DNA from: Methylovirgula sp. 4M-Z18
GTDB lineage: Bacteria > Pseudomonadota > Alphaproteobacteria > Rhizobiales > Beijerinckiaceae
DNA length: 64,000 nt
Direction of reading: 5' to 3'
Assembly: GCF_037890675.1 (NCBI RefSeq)
Contig: NZ_CP149574.1
Coordinates: 434,001 to 498,000, forward strand
The first letter of the stretch is position 1. Each line of letters begins with the position of its first letter. Of this stretch, positions 44,666-52,716 are shown piece by piece. The notes under the pieces are model-generated. The model worked only from the letters and a program-made list of their open reading frames with translations. It had not been told where the DNA came from and searched no databases. The translations under genes were made by a program, and so were the position numbers.

Positions 44666-45210
44666 TCCGGCAGCATCCGCCCCAAGAGCCCGTCGCGCTT
44701 GAAGATCGCATGGTAGAGGACGCCCAGCACGTGAACGCCGATCAGGCAGGCGAAGGTGATGCCGGCGATTTCGTGAATACGGAACAGGATATCGGACAGG
44801 GCCTCGTCCTTCGGGGCGATCGGCGGCGGCTGAAATAGGCCGAAGACCGTCCAGCCGTCGCCATAGGCCGACATGGCCGCCCAGCCGAGTAGTGGCATGG
44901 CAAACATGAACACATAGAGGAGATGATGGGTGGCCACCGACGTGATCCGGTCCCATGCCGGCAGATCTGGCGGCGGGGCAGGCGTTCCCAATTGCTGCCG
45001 GACCACGATGCGCAACACAATGAGCAGTAACAAGACCATGCCGGTCGAGCGGTGCAGGTCGTAAAGCGTGTTCTGCAACGGCCCTTCACCGATATGGTTC
45101 ATCACGAGCCCGGCAATGATCATGCAAATCACGAGGACGCCGATCAGCCAATGCAGCAGTTTTTGCGCTTTCGAATAGGTCGCGGGGCGTGAAGCATCGC
45201 GCGGGGACAT
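44656..45210 (-). CDS. cytochrome b561 family protein
   Basis: A 184-residue membrane protein with four helices and the heme-ligand His residues in AQKLLHWLIGVLV, LYDLHRSTGMV, VATHHLLYVFM and HEIAGITFACLIGVHVLGVLYHAIF. Such proteins oxidise ubiquinol or transfer electrons to periplasmic partners. It is convergent with the methyltransferase gene and has a good promoter (45246-45273) upstream. It interrupts the plus-strand cluster but is not obviously part of it. Confidence 0.88.
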   Translation of the reverse strand: MSPRDASRPATYSKAQKLLHWLIGVLVICMIIAGLVMNHIGEGPLQNTLYDLHRSTGMVLLLLIVLRIVVRQQLGTPAPPPDLPAWDRITSVATHHLLYVFMFAMPLLGWAAMSAYGDGWTVFGLFQPPPIAPKDEALSDILFRIHEIAGITFACLIGVHVLGVLYHAIFKRDGLLGRMLPDHE

Positions 45211-45595
45211 GGGAGATCCTTCGGAAATGCGCCGAACGTTTCCCGACTATAGTAAAAATATGATTGCTATCAATATGTTATATTTCTCCTGACGAGATTG
45301 TGATCGGAGGGCTAAAGCCTTCTTCACGCACACGAAACCGCATTTCGTCCGGCGCTCGCGTATTGTTTATGGCTTGTTCATGGCATTCATAAAGAAGTTT
45401 TCGCCTAAACTTACAAGCCAAGTGGCGATGATCGTTATTTTATCCTATCTAGTGCGGGAACTGCAGGATGGGTGTGGCATCCGCCTGAATGATACTTTAC
45501 ATTTCCGTACACCGTCTGCCGGTTACGGGAGGGGCGGGGCTGTCGCGGTGAGAAAACGAAAGACCCCCGACAGGGGCAGAGTGAGCGAGGCTTAA
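45211..45595. other. 385-base region between cytochrome b561 and the GTP cyclohydrolase II-like gene
   Basis: It contains the b561 promoter, an AT-rich stretch (about 45245-45290) and the leader of the downstream gene, with GAGCGAGG before the GTG at 45596. I looked for an FMN riboswitch and saw none. A 73-codon open frame at 45374-45595 has no supporting features and is not called. Confidence 0.6.
45246..45273 (-). promoter_or_regulatory. candidate sigma-70 promoter of the cytochrome b561 gene
   Basis: On the minus strand, TTGATA (45273-45268) and TATAGT (45251-45246) are separated by 16 bases, 36 bases before the start codon at 45210. The match to consensus is good. Confidence 0.6.
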
Positions 45596-46717
45596 GTGCT
45601 GGTTGAGAATGGCTTGAATGAACAGCTCTCGCTGCAGACGAGTGCGGCTGTCGAGCGGGCTTTGGCGGAAATCCGCGCGGGCCGCCCGGTCGTTCTCGTC
45701 GATCAGGGCGAGCATCTGTTGGTCGCTGGTGTCGAAGCGCTCGATGCCGAGATGGCAGCCACGCTACCGGAAAGCGTCGCCGTGCGCCTCATTCTGCCTG
45801 CGCCTCGCCTGCGCCGGCTCGGCTTGACCGAGCGCGACGCGGCGGGCGCCGTGGCCTTGCCGGTTCTCGACGTCAAACGGGTCGAGCGTCTCGCGCTCCA
45901 GCTCGAAGCCAAGATCGATGCGCCGGTGAGCGCCATCACGCCGCTGGAGGCGGCCGGGCTCGAACTCGCCCGGCTTGCCCTGATCCTGCCGACCATCGTG
46001 ACGATGGAGGTGTCGCACGACGCGGTCCGGAACGCGGATTGGTTGCAGGTCGAGGCCGATGCGGTCCGGCATTATCGCCGCGAATCGGCTGCGCATCTTG
46101 CCATCGTCAGCCGTGCGCCGGTCCCGCTCGACGGTGCGACCGAGACGGAATTCGTCATCTTCCGCGGTGGCGAAGGCATGCGCGATCAGGTCGCGATCAT
46201 CGTTGGCAAACCGAATTTTGCGCAGCCCGTCACCGTGCGGCTGCATTCGGCCTGCTTGACCGGCGATCTCTTCGGCTCGCTCAAATGCGATTGCGGCGAC
46301 CAGTTGCGCGGCACCGTGCAATACATGGCCGAACACGAGGGCGGCGTGCTCCTCTATCTCGACCAGGAAGGCCGCGGCAACGGCATCGCCAACAAGATCC
46401 GCGCCTACAAATTGCAGGCGCAAGGGTTCGACACCTATGACGCGGATGAGGTGCTCGGCTTCGATCATGATCAGCGCGGCTTCGATTTCGCCGCGCGCAT
46501 GCTGCAACTGCTCGGCATCACCCGCGTCAAGGTGATGACGAACAACCCGATCAAGATCGCCGCGCTCGCATCGGCCGGATTGGATGTCGTGTCGGCCGAG
46601 CGCATCCTTGGCCGCCAGACCGACCAAAATATCCATTATCTGGCGACCAAACGGGACAAAGCCGGGCATTTCATCGACCTCGACGAACTCGTCGTCCGGG
46701 CCAAGGCGACGGAATGA
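45596..46717 (+). CDS. ribA: GTP cyclohydrolase II homologue with degenerate N-terminal RibB-like domain
   Basis: A 373-residue protein. The C-terminal GCH2 domain keeps the zinc Cys set (HSACLTGDLFGSLKCDCGDQL; Cys220, 231, 233), Tyr254 and Arg260 (LLYLDQEGRG) and TNNP. The usual DTVEAN reads DTYDAD, so the active pocket differs. Residues about 20-180 resemble a DHBP-synthase fold that has lost the acidic DDEDRENEGD motif (here VDQGEHLLVAGVEALD), so probably inactive. It may make the first pyrimidine of riboflavin or feed the neighbouring pterin-like cluster. Start is a GTG at 45596; the next gene overlaps by 4 bases. Confidence 0.78.
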   Translation: MLVENGLNEQLSLQTSAAVERALAEIRAGRPVVLVDQGEHLLVAGVEALDAEMAATLPESVAVRLILPAPRLRRLGLTERDAAGAVALPVLDVKRVERLALQLEAKIDAPVSAITPLEAAGLELARLALILPTIVTMEVSHDAVRNADWLQVEADAVRHYRRESAAHLAIVSRAPVPLDGATETEFVIFRGGEGMRDQVAIIVGKPNFAQPVTVRLHSACLTGDLFGSLKCDCGDQLRGTVQYMAEHEGGVLLYLDQEGRGNGIANKIRAYKLQAQGFDTYDADEVLGFDHDQRGFDFAARMLQLLGITRVKVMTNNPIKIAALASAGLDVVSAERILGRQTDQNIHYLATKRDKAGHFIDLDELVVRAKATE

Positions 46718-49080
46718 CGCAATTTGATGGTGGTGACGACGCGGCGCAGGGTCCTCACTGGCCGCCGCTGATGTGGCTTGGGGCGATTGTCCTGTTTCTG
46801 CTCGGCGGCGCGGTGCTTGTGTGGCCCTGGGCGTCGGGCGCCGTCACCATTCCGTGGGACGCCAAAGCGCAGTTCGAGCCGCAACTGGTGTTCCTGGCAC
46901 GCGCACTGCACACCGGCCAAAGTCCGTTCTGGACGCCGAATGTCTTCGCCGGCCATCCGCAAATCGCCGATCCGCAATCGGGGATTTTCTCGCCGCCGTT
47001 CTTTCTGCTGGCCTTTTTCGACGCGGCGCCCTCCTTTCGCGCCATCGACCTGACTACATTTGGCATGCTCGCGCTTGGCGGCGTGGCGCTGATCTTGTTT
47101 TTCCGCGATCGCCAGTGGCACCCGGCCGGTGCGCTTGTCGCCGCCTTCAGTTTCGCCTTCGGTGCCTCCGCCGCTTGGCGCATTCAGCATGTCGGCGAAG
47201 TGGTCAGCCTGTCCTGGTTCCCGATCACTCTATGGCTGCTGGCGCGGGCGCTGGAGCGGCGATCCTTCGTCTATGGCCTCCTCGCCGGGATCACCGCCGG
47301 ATTCATGGTGCTGGGCCGCGATCAGATTGCGCTGCTCTGCGTCTATCTGCTGACGGGTTACGCTGTCTGGTTTCTCGTTGCGGCGCAGGGCTTTTGGCGT
47401 CATTTTCTGCTGAGCCTCAGACCGCTCGTCGCCGGGCTGATCGGCGGCGTTGGCGTCATCACCTTGCCACTGCTCTGGACCTTGTCGCTGGCGCAGGATT
47501 CCAACCGGCCGATCATAGATTTGGCGAGCGCCGAAAAGGGCTCGCTGCATCCGGCCTCTCTGCTCACCGGGCTGATCGCCAATCTTTACGGCACCGATGG
47601 CCCGCTGAAATATTTCTGGGGGCCGCCGAGCCCCATATGGCAGAAGGATCTCTATCTCGCCCGCAACATGAGCGACGTGTACATCGGTGCGCTGCCGGCT
47701 GTGCTGTTGTTTTGCGTCGGCCTGTTCGGCGGCGCCTTGGCCTGGCGCGGCATTCGCTTCTTCACCGTCGGCTTCGTGCTGATCCTGCTCTATGCGCTTG
47801 GTCGCTATACGCCGGTTTTTGCGTTCATGTATCATTTGCCGGGCGTCGACCTCTATCGGCGCACGGCCGATGCGACGTTTCCGCTCGGGGCGCTGGCGGC
47901 GATTCTCGCGGGCTTTTGCCTGCATCGGATTTTGACGGCCGAGCGCAGCGGCCTGCATTGGTTCGGCATCGTTCCGGGCCTCGTCGTGATCGCGCTGCTG
48001 TTCTGGAAGGCGGAACATTTCGTCGACGTGCATCTTCTGCACGGATCTTCGCAAAGCGCGGATGCGATGCGCATGGCGCTTAACGCGCAATGGTCGATGA
48101 TGCAGGCGCTGATTTGCGTGTTCATCGCCTGTATCGTGCTCGTCCTGCTGCTGCAATTGGGGTTGGAGCATTCCTGGCTGGCGCTCGCGCTGATCGGCGT
48201 GCTGATGACCTTCGATCTTCGCATCAACAATGGGCCGAACGAGTCGACCGCGCTGCCGTCGGTGCAATATGATGTCCTCAGGCCGGACAGCCGGAACGAC
48301 ACCATCGCCTGGCTGAAGCAGCATCTTACGGAAAATGCCGGGCCGGACCGGCGCGACCGGATGGAACTTGCGGCCGTCGATTTCCATTGGCCTAATGCGT
48401 CCCTCGTCCACGACCTCGACGAGGATCTTGGCTACAACCCGGTGCGGCTGAAACTCTTCACCGATGTCACCAATGCCGGCGATCACATTGCGCTGCCCGA
48501 TCAGCGCCAATTCTCGCCGCTCTGGCCCTCGTACCGCGGCACGCTGTCCGATCTTTTAGGGCTACGTTATATCGTCACGGGCGTGCCGATCGAGCAGATC
48601 GACAAAACCCTGCAGCCTGGCGAGTGGGCGCCCGTCGCGCGCACCAGGGACGCTTATATTTACGAGAATCCGAGTGCATTGCCGCGCGTGCTGTTCGCCA
48701 ACCAGGTCGAGCCGGCGAATTTCGACGAAATGCTGCACAGCGGCAAATGGCCCGATGTCGATTACAGGCACACGGTCCTGCTGGAAAAGTCCGGCAATCC
48801 GCCGCCAGGCGACAAGCCGACGGCGCCTGGAACTGTGACGCTCGCATCCTATGCCAACACCGATATCGTGGTGAATGTCACCTCGCCCGAGGGCGGTTGG
48901 GTCGTTTTGAACGACATCTGGCACCCTTGGTGGCAGGCCGATGTGGACGGGACGGCGGCCGAGATTCTCCGCGCGAATGTGATGTTCCGCGCGGTCCACG
49001 TGCCGGGCGGCAGCCATCAGGTGCATTTCACTTTTCACCCGCTTGAAGGCCTGATCGCTGATTGGCGCGCCGCTCTTTAG
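46714..49080 (+). CDS. YfhO-type polytopic membrane protein
   Basis: A 788-residue protein with about a dozen hydrophobic helices in the first two-thirds and a soluble C-terminal domain ending near DWRAAL. It reads like YfhO family proteins (FWTPNVFAGHPQIADPQSG, PPFFLLAFFDA near the N-terminus), which resemble lipid-linked-sugar-using GT-C glycosyltransferases. Its role is unproven. The ATG at 46714 overlaps the GCH2-like stop (ATGA), implying co-expression with that gene and possibly with the cluster upstream. Confidence 0.75.
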   Translation: MTQFDGGDDAAQGPHWPPLMWLGAIVLFLLGGAVLVWPWASGAVTIPWDAKAQFEPQLVFLARALHTGQSPFWTPNVFAGHPQIADPQSGIFSPPFFLLAFFDAAPSFRAIDLTTFGMLALGGVALILFFRDRQWHPAGALVAAFSFAFGASAAWRIQHVGEVVSLSWFPITLWLLARALERRSFVYGLLAGITAGFMVLGRDQIALLCVYLLTGYAVWFLVAAQGFWRHFLLSLRPLVAGLIGGVGVITLPLLWTLSLAQDSNRPIIDLASAEKGSLHPASLLTGLIANLYGTDGPLKYFWGPPSPIWQKDLYLARNMSDVYIGALPAVLLFCVGLFGGALAWRGIRFFTVGFVLILLYALGRYTPVFAFMYHLPGVDLYRRTADATFPLGALAAILAGFCLHRILTAERSGLHWFGIVPGLVVIALLFWKAEHFVDVHLLHGSSQSADAMRMALNAQWSMMQALICVFIACIVLVLLLQLGLEHSWLALALIGVLMTFDLRINNGPNESTALPSVQYDVLRPDSRNDTIAWLKQHLTENAGPDRRDRMELAAVDFHWPNASLVHDLDEDLGYNPVRLKLFTDVTNAGDHIALPDQRQFSPLWPSYRGTLSDLLGLRYIVTGVPIEQIDKTLQPGEWAPVARTRDAYIYENPSALPRVLFANQVEPANFDEMLHSGKWPDVDYRHTVLLEKSGNPPPGDKPTAPGTVTLASYANTDIVVNVTSPEGGWVVLNDIWHPWWQADVDGTAAEILRANVMFRAVHVPGGSHQVHFTFHPLEGLIADWRAAL

Positions 49081-49205
49081 GGCCCGCAGTTGAGCGGTGA
49101 CCGGCGCAACCATGCCGCCCACGCGGGACAGAACGGCGCCGGGCCGTCTTGCCGGGGTCACAATCCGTACGCATAAGGGCAGAAATTGTGTAACAGGATT
49201 CGAGC

Positions 49206-50240
49206 TTGACGGACGAAACAGTGGGGGAGACGAACGGGCGCGTACGCCGTGCTATCTCCGGACAATTGGCGCCAGGCGCACGCCGCCGCTGGCGGCTCGT
49301 GGGCGGCGCGGCGAGCGCGCTGTTGTTTGCGGTCTCGATCTGGATCCTGGCCCATATCCTCACCGCCAGCAAGCTTGCCGAATTGCGCGGCGACATCGCG
49401 GCAACAAGCGCCGACCAATTGGCATTGGCCTGCGCCGCGACCATATTCTCCTATATCGCACTGACGGGCTATGACGTGCTGGCGCTGCGCCAGCTGCGCA
49501 TCCGCGTGCCCTATTATATCGCCGCTTTCGCCTCGTTCACGAGCTATGCCATTTCTTTCATGCTCGGCTTTCAGGTCGTCACCGGCGGAACGGTGCGATA
49601 TTGGATCTATTCGCGCGAGGGCGTATCGGCGGCCAAAGTCGCGAGCCTGACGGTGATTGCCGGTGTCACATTCTGGCTCGGCTTGGGGCTCGCGATCGGC
49701 TGCGGCCTGGTGTTCCGCGCGCAGGCGCTCTCGGAAATCAACGATCTGAAGGTTTTCATCAACGCGGCGATCGGCCTTGCGATCGTGGCCTTCATCGTGG
49801 GTTATTTGGTTTGGGTGTCGCTCGGGCGGCGGCGCATCCGCGTGCAGGGCTTTTCATTGGAATTGCCTGGCCCTGGCGTCACGCTTGCGCAAATGGCCCT
49901 GGGCGTTGTCGATATCTGCGCCAGCGCCTCGGTGCTTTACGTGCTTTTGCCGCAAGGACATGGGCTCGATTTCCTCACCTTCGTCGCCATCTACGCTTTT
50001 GCCTGCCTCCTTGGCATCGCCAGCCACGCGCCGGGCGGGATCGGCGTGTTCGAGGCGACGATGCTGCAAGCCGTTCCGAATGTCGGCAATGAGCGGCTGC
50101 TTGCCTCGCTCATCCTGTTCCGGATGTTCTATTTCGTGGCGCCCTTCATTCTCGCCCTCGCGCTGCTCGGCGCCAACGAGATCGGGCGACGCTGGCGGTC
50201 GTTGCGCGAGGCGATTTTGCGATCGAAGGAAGAAGATTAG
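49206..50240 (+). CDS. UPF0104 (lysylphosphatidylglycerol synthase-like) membrane protein
   Basis: A 344-residue protein with about eight membrane helices and the UPF0104 pattern (SYAISFMLGFQVVTGGTVRYW; ASHAPGGIGVFEATMLQAVP). The family corresponds to the membrane part of MprF and to archaeal AglD-like proteins, possibly a lipid flippase. Start is a TTG at 49206; other starts are possible. 125 bases separate it from the YfhO gene, and it lies upstream of phoR. Confidence 0.75.
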   Translation: MTDETVGETNGRVRRAISGQLAPGARRRWRLVGGAASALLFAVSIWILAHILTASKLAELRGDIAATSADQLALACAATIFSYIALTGYDVLALRQLRIRVPYYIAAFASFTSYAISFMLGFQVVTGGTVRYWIYSREGVSAAKVASLTVIAGVTFWLGLGLAIGCGLVFRAQALSEINDLKVFINAAIGLAIVAFIVGYLVWVSLGRRRIRVQGFSLELPGPGVTLAQMALGVVDICASASVLYVLLPQGHGLDFLTFVAIYAFACLLGIASHAPGGIGVFEATMLQAVPNVGNERLLASLILFRMFYFVAPFILALALLGANEIGRRWRSLREAILRSKEED

Positions 50241-50409
50241 GATCGAACGTCAATGGTGGATGGCGTCTGGACGAGGTCGAGAATGGTCATATGCAACGCG
50301 CATTGCGCCGCTGGGAAGTTCGTCCCGACAACCATTACGCTAAGTTCCATCGTCTCGCATTCGGCCAACTTGGCTGCATCGAGCGGTCATTGAGGGAGCG
50401 TCGAGGCTG

Positions 50410-51426
50410 ATGGATTTGCGGGGCTGGAGCGCGCTGATCGAGGCTTTGCCGGAACCGGTTCTGGTGCTTTCGCCGGACATGCGTGTCCTCACCCTCAATC
50501 AGCCGGCACTGCGCCTGCTGCCGGCCTTGCGGCGCGGGGAGGCATTGGAGCTCGCCCTGCGCTCGCCCGATATTCTCGATGCCTTCCGCCGGGTGCGCGC
50601 TAGCGGCGTGGCCGAGACGGTTTCCTGGCATGAGCGCGTGCCGATCGAGCGGCTGTTTCACGTGCGGGTCGCCAAAGTCAGCGACGAAGCCATTGTCCTG
50701 AGCATTCGCGATCTCACCGAGGCGCGCAGCTTGGAGCGCATGCGGGTCGATTTCATCGCCAATGCCAGCCACGAATTGCGCACGCCCCTTGCCTCGCTGC
50801 TCGGCTTTGTCGAAACCCTGCGGGGCGCAGCGCGTGATGACGCCAGGGTGCGCGACAAATTCCTCGGGATCATGTACCAGCAGGCACGCCGCATGGCGCG
50901 GTTGATCGACGATTTATTGTCGCTGTCGCGGGTCGAACAGAATCTGCATCAGCGCCCCACGGATGTCGTCGATCTGAACCTGGTCGTGCGCCATATCGCC
51001 GAGGCGCTGTCGCCGCTCGCGGCGGAAAATCTGGTGAAGCTCAATCTGCCGTCGTCCGAGCCGGTGCTGGTCGCGGGGGACCGCGACGAATTGTCCCGGG
51101 TTGCGGAAAATTTGATCGAGAACGCGATCAAATACAGCAGCAATGGCGAGACGGAGGTCAATGTCGACATCACCGTCACCACGACCGCGACCGATGCCGT
51201 GCTGAAAGTCCACGATGACGGACCCGGCATCGCGCCTGAACATTTGCCGCGCCTGACCGAGCGTTTTTACCGTGTCGACACCAACGCGAGCCGCTCCAAA
51301 GGCGGCACCGGCCTTGGATTGGCCCTCGTCAAGCACATCGCCGCACGCCACCGCGGGCGGCTTTTTATCGAGTCCGAACTGGGGCGGGGCGCTACTTTCA
51401 CAATTAAGTTGCCTCTTAGAAAATAG
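50410..51426 (+). CDS. phoR: PhoR-type sensor histidine kinase without membrane segment
   Basis: A 338-residue kinase. A PAS-like region spans about residues 10-105, then HisKA with RVDFIANASHELRTPLASLLGF (His121) and HATPase with NLIENAIKYS (about 234-243), DDGPGIAP and GGTGLGLALVKHI. It is adjacent to the pst genes and phoB, so the phosphate sensor. Usual PhoR has N-terminal membrane helices; an in-frame stop at 50341 leaves only about 22 codons of upstream extension, not a membrane span. GAGG precedes the ATG at 50410. Confidence 0.88.
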   Translation: MDLRGWSALIEALPEPVLVLSPDMRVLTLNQPALRLLPALRRGEALELALRSPDILDAFRRVRASGVAETVSWHERVPIERLFHVRVAKVSDEAIVLSIRDLTEARSLERMRVDFIANASHELRTPLASLLGFVETLRGAARDDARVRDKFLGIMYQQARRMARLIDDLLSLSRVEQNLHQRPTDVVDLNLVVRHIAEALSPLAAENLVKLNLPSSEPVLVAGDRDELSRVAENLIENAIKYSSNGETEVNVDITVTTTATDAVLKVHDDGPGIAPEHLPRLTERFYRVDTNASRSKGGTGLGLALVKHIAARHRGRLFIESELGRGATFTIKLPLRK

Positions 51427-51448
51427 ATATAAATATCAGTATTTTGAT

Positions 51449-51466
51449 ATGTCATAATTCGTCAAT
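51449..51466 (+). promoter_or_regulatory. weak Pho-box-like site before pstS
   Basis: ATGTCAT at 51449-51455 matches the PhoB half-site CTGTCAT in six of seven positions. A second GTCA-containing element (CGTCAAT, 51460-51466) follows, but shifted by one base from ideal spacing. It lies in an AT-rich stretch between phoR and pstS. Plausible, not certain. Confidence 0.4.
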
Positions 51467-51517
51467 TTAAATGTTGTAATGACGATGTATCGCCGCTTTA
51501 AAGAGTGCGGCGGCCCG

Positions 51518-51537
51518 CTTGGCACGATGGTGCCAAG
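51518..51537 (+). promoter_or_regulatory. hairpin in the pstS leader
   Basis: CTTGGCAC (51518-51525) and GTGCCAAG (51530-51537) pair perfectly around a GATG loop. A second small stem (CGCCGC/GCGGCG, 51491-51512) sits just before. Both are 45-90 bases before the pstS start. Confidence 0.5.
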
Positions 51538-51583
51538 GCTGTTGGCAAGGCCGATCCTGGCCGGTACGTATATGAGGCATTCA

Positions 51584-52606
51584 ATGCTGAAGACCATTAG
51601 CCGCGCAGCTCTCGTTGCTGCTGCGATCGCTTTTTCTCCGCTCCCGTCTTTTGCCGCTGACATCGCCGGCGCAGGCTCCACCTTCGCCTTCCCGATCTAC
51701 ACCAAATGGGCGGATTCCTTTAAGAAGGAGACGGGCGACGCGGTGAACTATCAAGGCATTGGCTCCGGGGCCGGCATCAAGCAGCTCCAGTCCAAGACCA
51801 TCGTATTCGCCGGCACGGACATTCCGATGAAGGTCGAAGACCTGAAGAAGAACGGTTTCGTGCAATGGCCGATGGTGATGGGCGGCATCGCCGCTGTGGT
51901 GAACATCGACGGTGTGAAGCCCGGCCAGCTCGTGCTCGACGGTCCGACCCTCGCCAATATCTATATGGGCAACGTGAAGAAGTGGGACGATGCGGCGATC
52001 AAGAAGCTGAACCCCAGCCTCACCCTGCCGAGCGCCGACATTCAGGTCGTCCGCCGCGCCGACGGTTCGGGCACGACGTTCAACTTCACTGATTATCTCT
52101 CCAAGGTCAGCCAGGATTGGGCCGATAAGGTCGGCTCGGACGCGTCGGTCGAATGGCCGGTCGGCGTTGGCGCCAAGGGCAATGACGGCGTCGCCGGCAC
52201 CGTTGGCCAGACCAAGAATTCCATCGGTTATGTCGAGACCGCTTACATCAAGCAGAACAACATGACCTATGTCGACATGATCAACAAGGCCGGCAAGCAT
52301 GTCTCGCCGACGGTCGATGCGCTGCAGGCTGCTGCCGCCAATGCCGACTGGGCGCATGCGCCGGGCTATTATCAGATCCTGACCGACCAGCCGGGCGATG
52401 CTTCCTGGCCGATCACCGCGGCGACTTTCGTGGTCGTCTATGCCGATCCGTCCGACAAGGCGGCTTCGGGCGAAGTCGTGAAGTTCTTCGACTGGGCCTA
52501 TAAGAACGGCAACGCCGCGGCCTCCGATCTGAATTACATTCCGATGCCGGCGGGTGTGACCGACATGGTCCGCAAGACCTGGGCGAGCGACATCAAGAAT
52601 AAATAA
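51584..52606 (+). CDS. pstS: phosphate ABC transporter substrate-binding protein
   Basis: A 340-residue protein with signal peptide (MLKTISRAALVAAAIAFSPLPSFA, mature start ADIAGAGSTFAFPIY) and the phosphate-site motifs GAGSTFAFPIY, QGIGSGAGIKQL and RRADGSGTTFNFTDYL, all as in PstS. It is the periplasmic binding protein of the high-affinity phosphate importer. The ATG at 51584 has GAGG 6 bases upstream; an ATG four codons earlier is possible. A large hairpin follows the gene. Confidence 0.95.
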   Translation: MLKTISRAALVAAAIAFSPLPSFAADIAGAGSTFAFPIYTKWADSFKKETGDAVNYQGIGSGAGIKQLQSKTIVFAGTDIPMKVEDLKKNGFVQWPMVMGGIAAVVNIDGVKPGQLVLDGPTLANIYMGNVKKWDDAAIKKLNPSLTLPSADIQVVRRADGSGTTFNFTDYLSKVSQDWADKVGSDASVEWPVGVGAKGNDGVAGTVGQTKNSIGYVETAYIKQNNMTYVDMINKAGKHVSPTVDALQAAAANADWAHAPGYYQILTDQPGDASWPITAATFVVVYADPSDKAASGEVVKFFDWAYKNGNAAASDLNYIPMPAGVTDMVRKTWASDIKNK

Positions 52607-52613
52607 TCTTTGC

Positions 52614-52645
52614 GCGACGCTCCGCGGCTTGCCGCGGAGCGTCGC
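52614..52645 (+). terminator. 14-bp perfect stem-loop between pstS and pstC
   Basis: GCGACGCTCCGCGG (52614-52627) and CCGCGGAGCGTCGC (52632-52645) are exact complements around a 4-base loop, 8 bases past the pstS stop. There is no T-run, so it is more likely a 3'-end stabiliser or partial attenuator that sets PstS above PstCAB than a full terminator. Confidence 0.65.
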
Positions 52646-52716
52646 AGCTCGGAACTTTGACGAAGCACGAATGAGGGCCATAGCTCTCCTACAGAGATCT
52701 GCTTCAGGAGCGATAC

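Noticed and set aside
45374-45595. 73-codon open frame before the GCH2-like gene
   Set aside because: No ribosome binding site, no recognizable features and mixed composition; better read as leader DNA.
45211-45595. FMN riboswitch before the ribA-like gene
   Set aside because: The conserved RFN core elements could not be found on either strand.
47230-48510. 426-codon minus-strand open frame
   Set aside because: Antisense to the YfhO-like gene; composition is typical of a GC-rich shadow.
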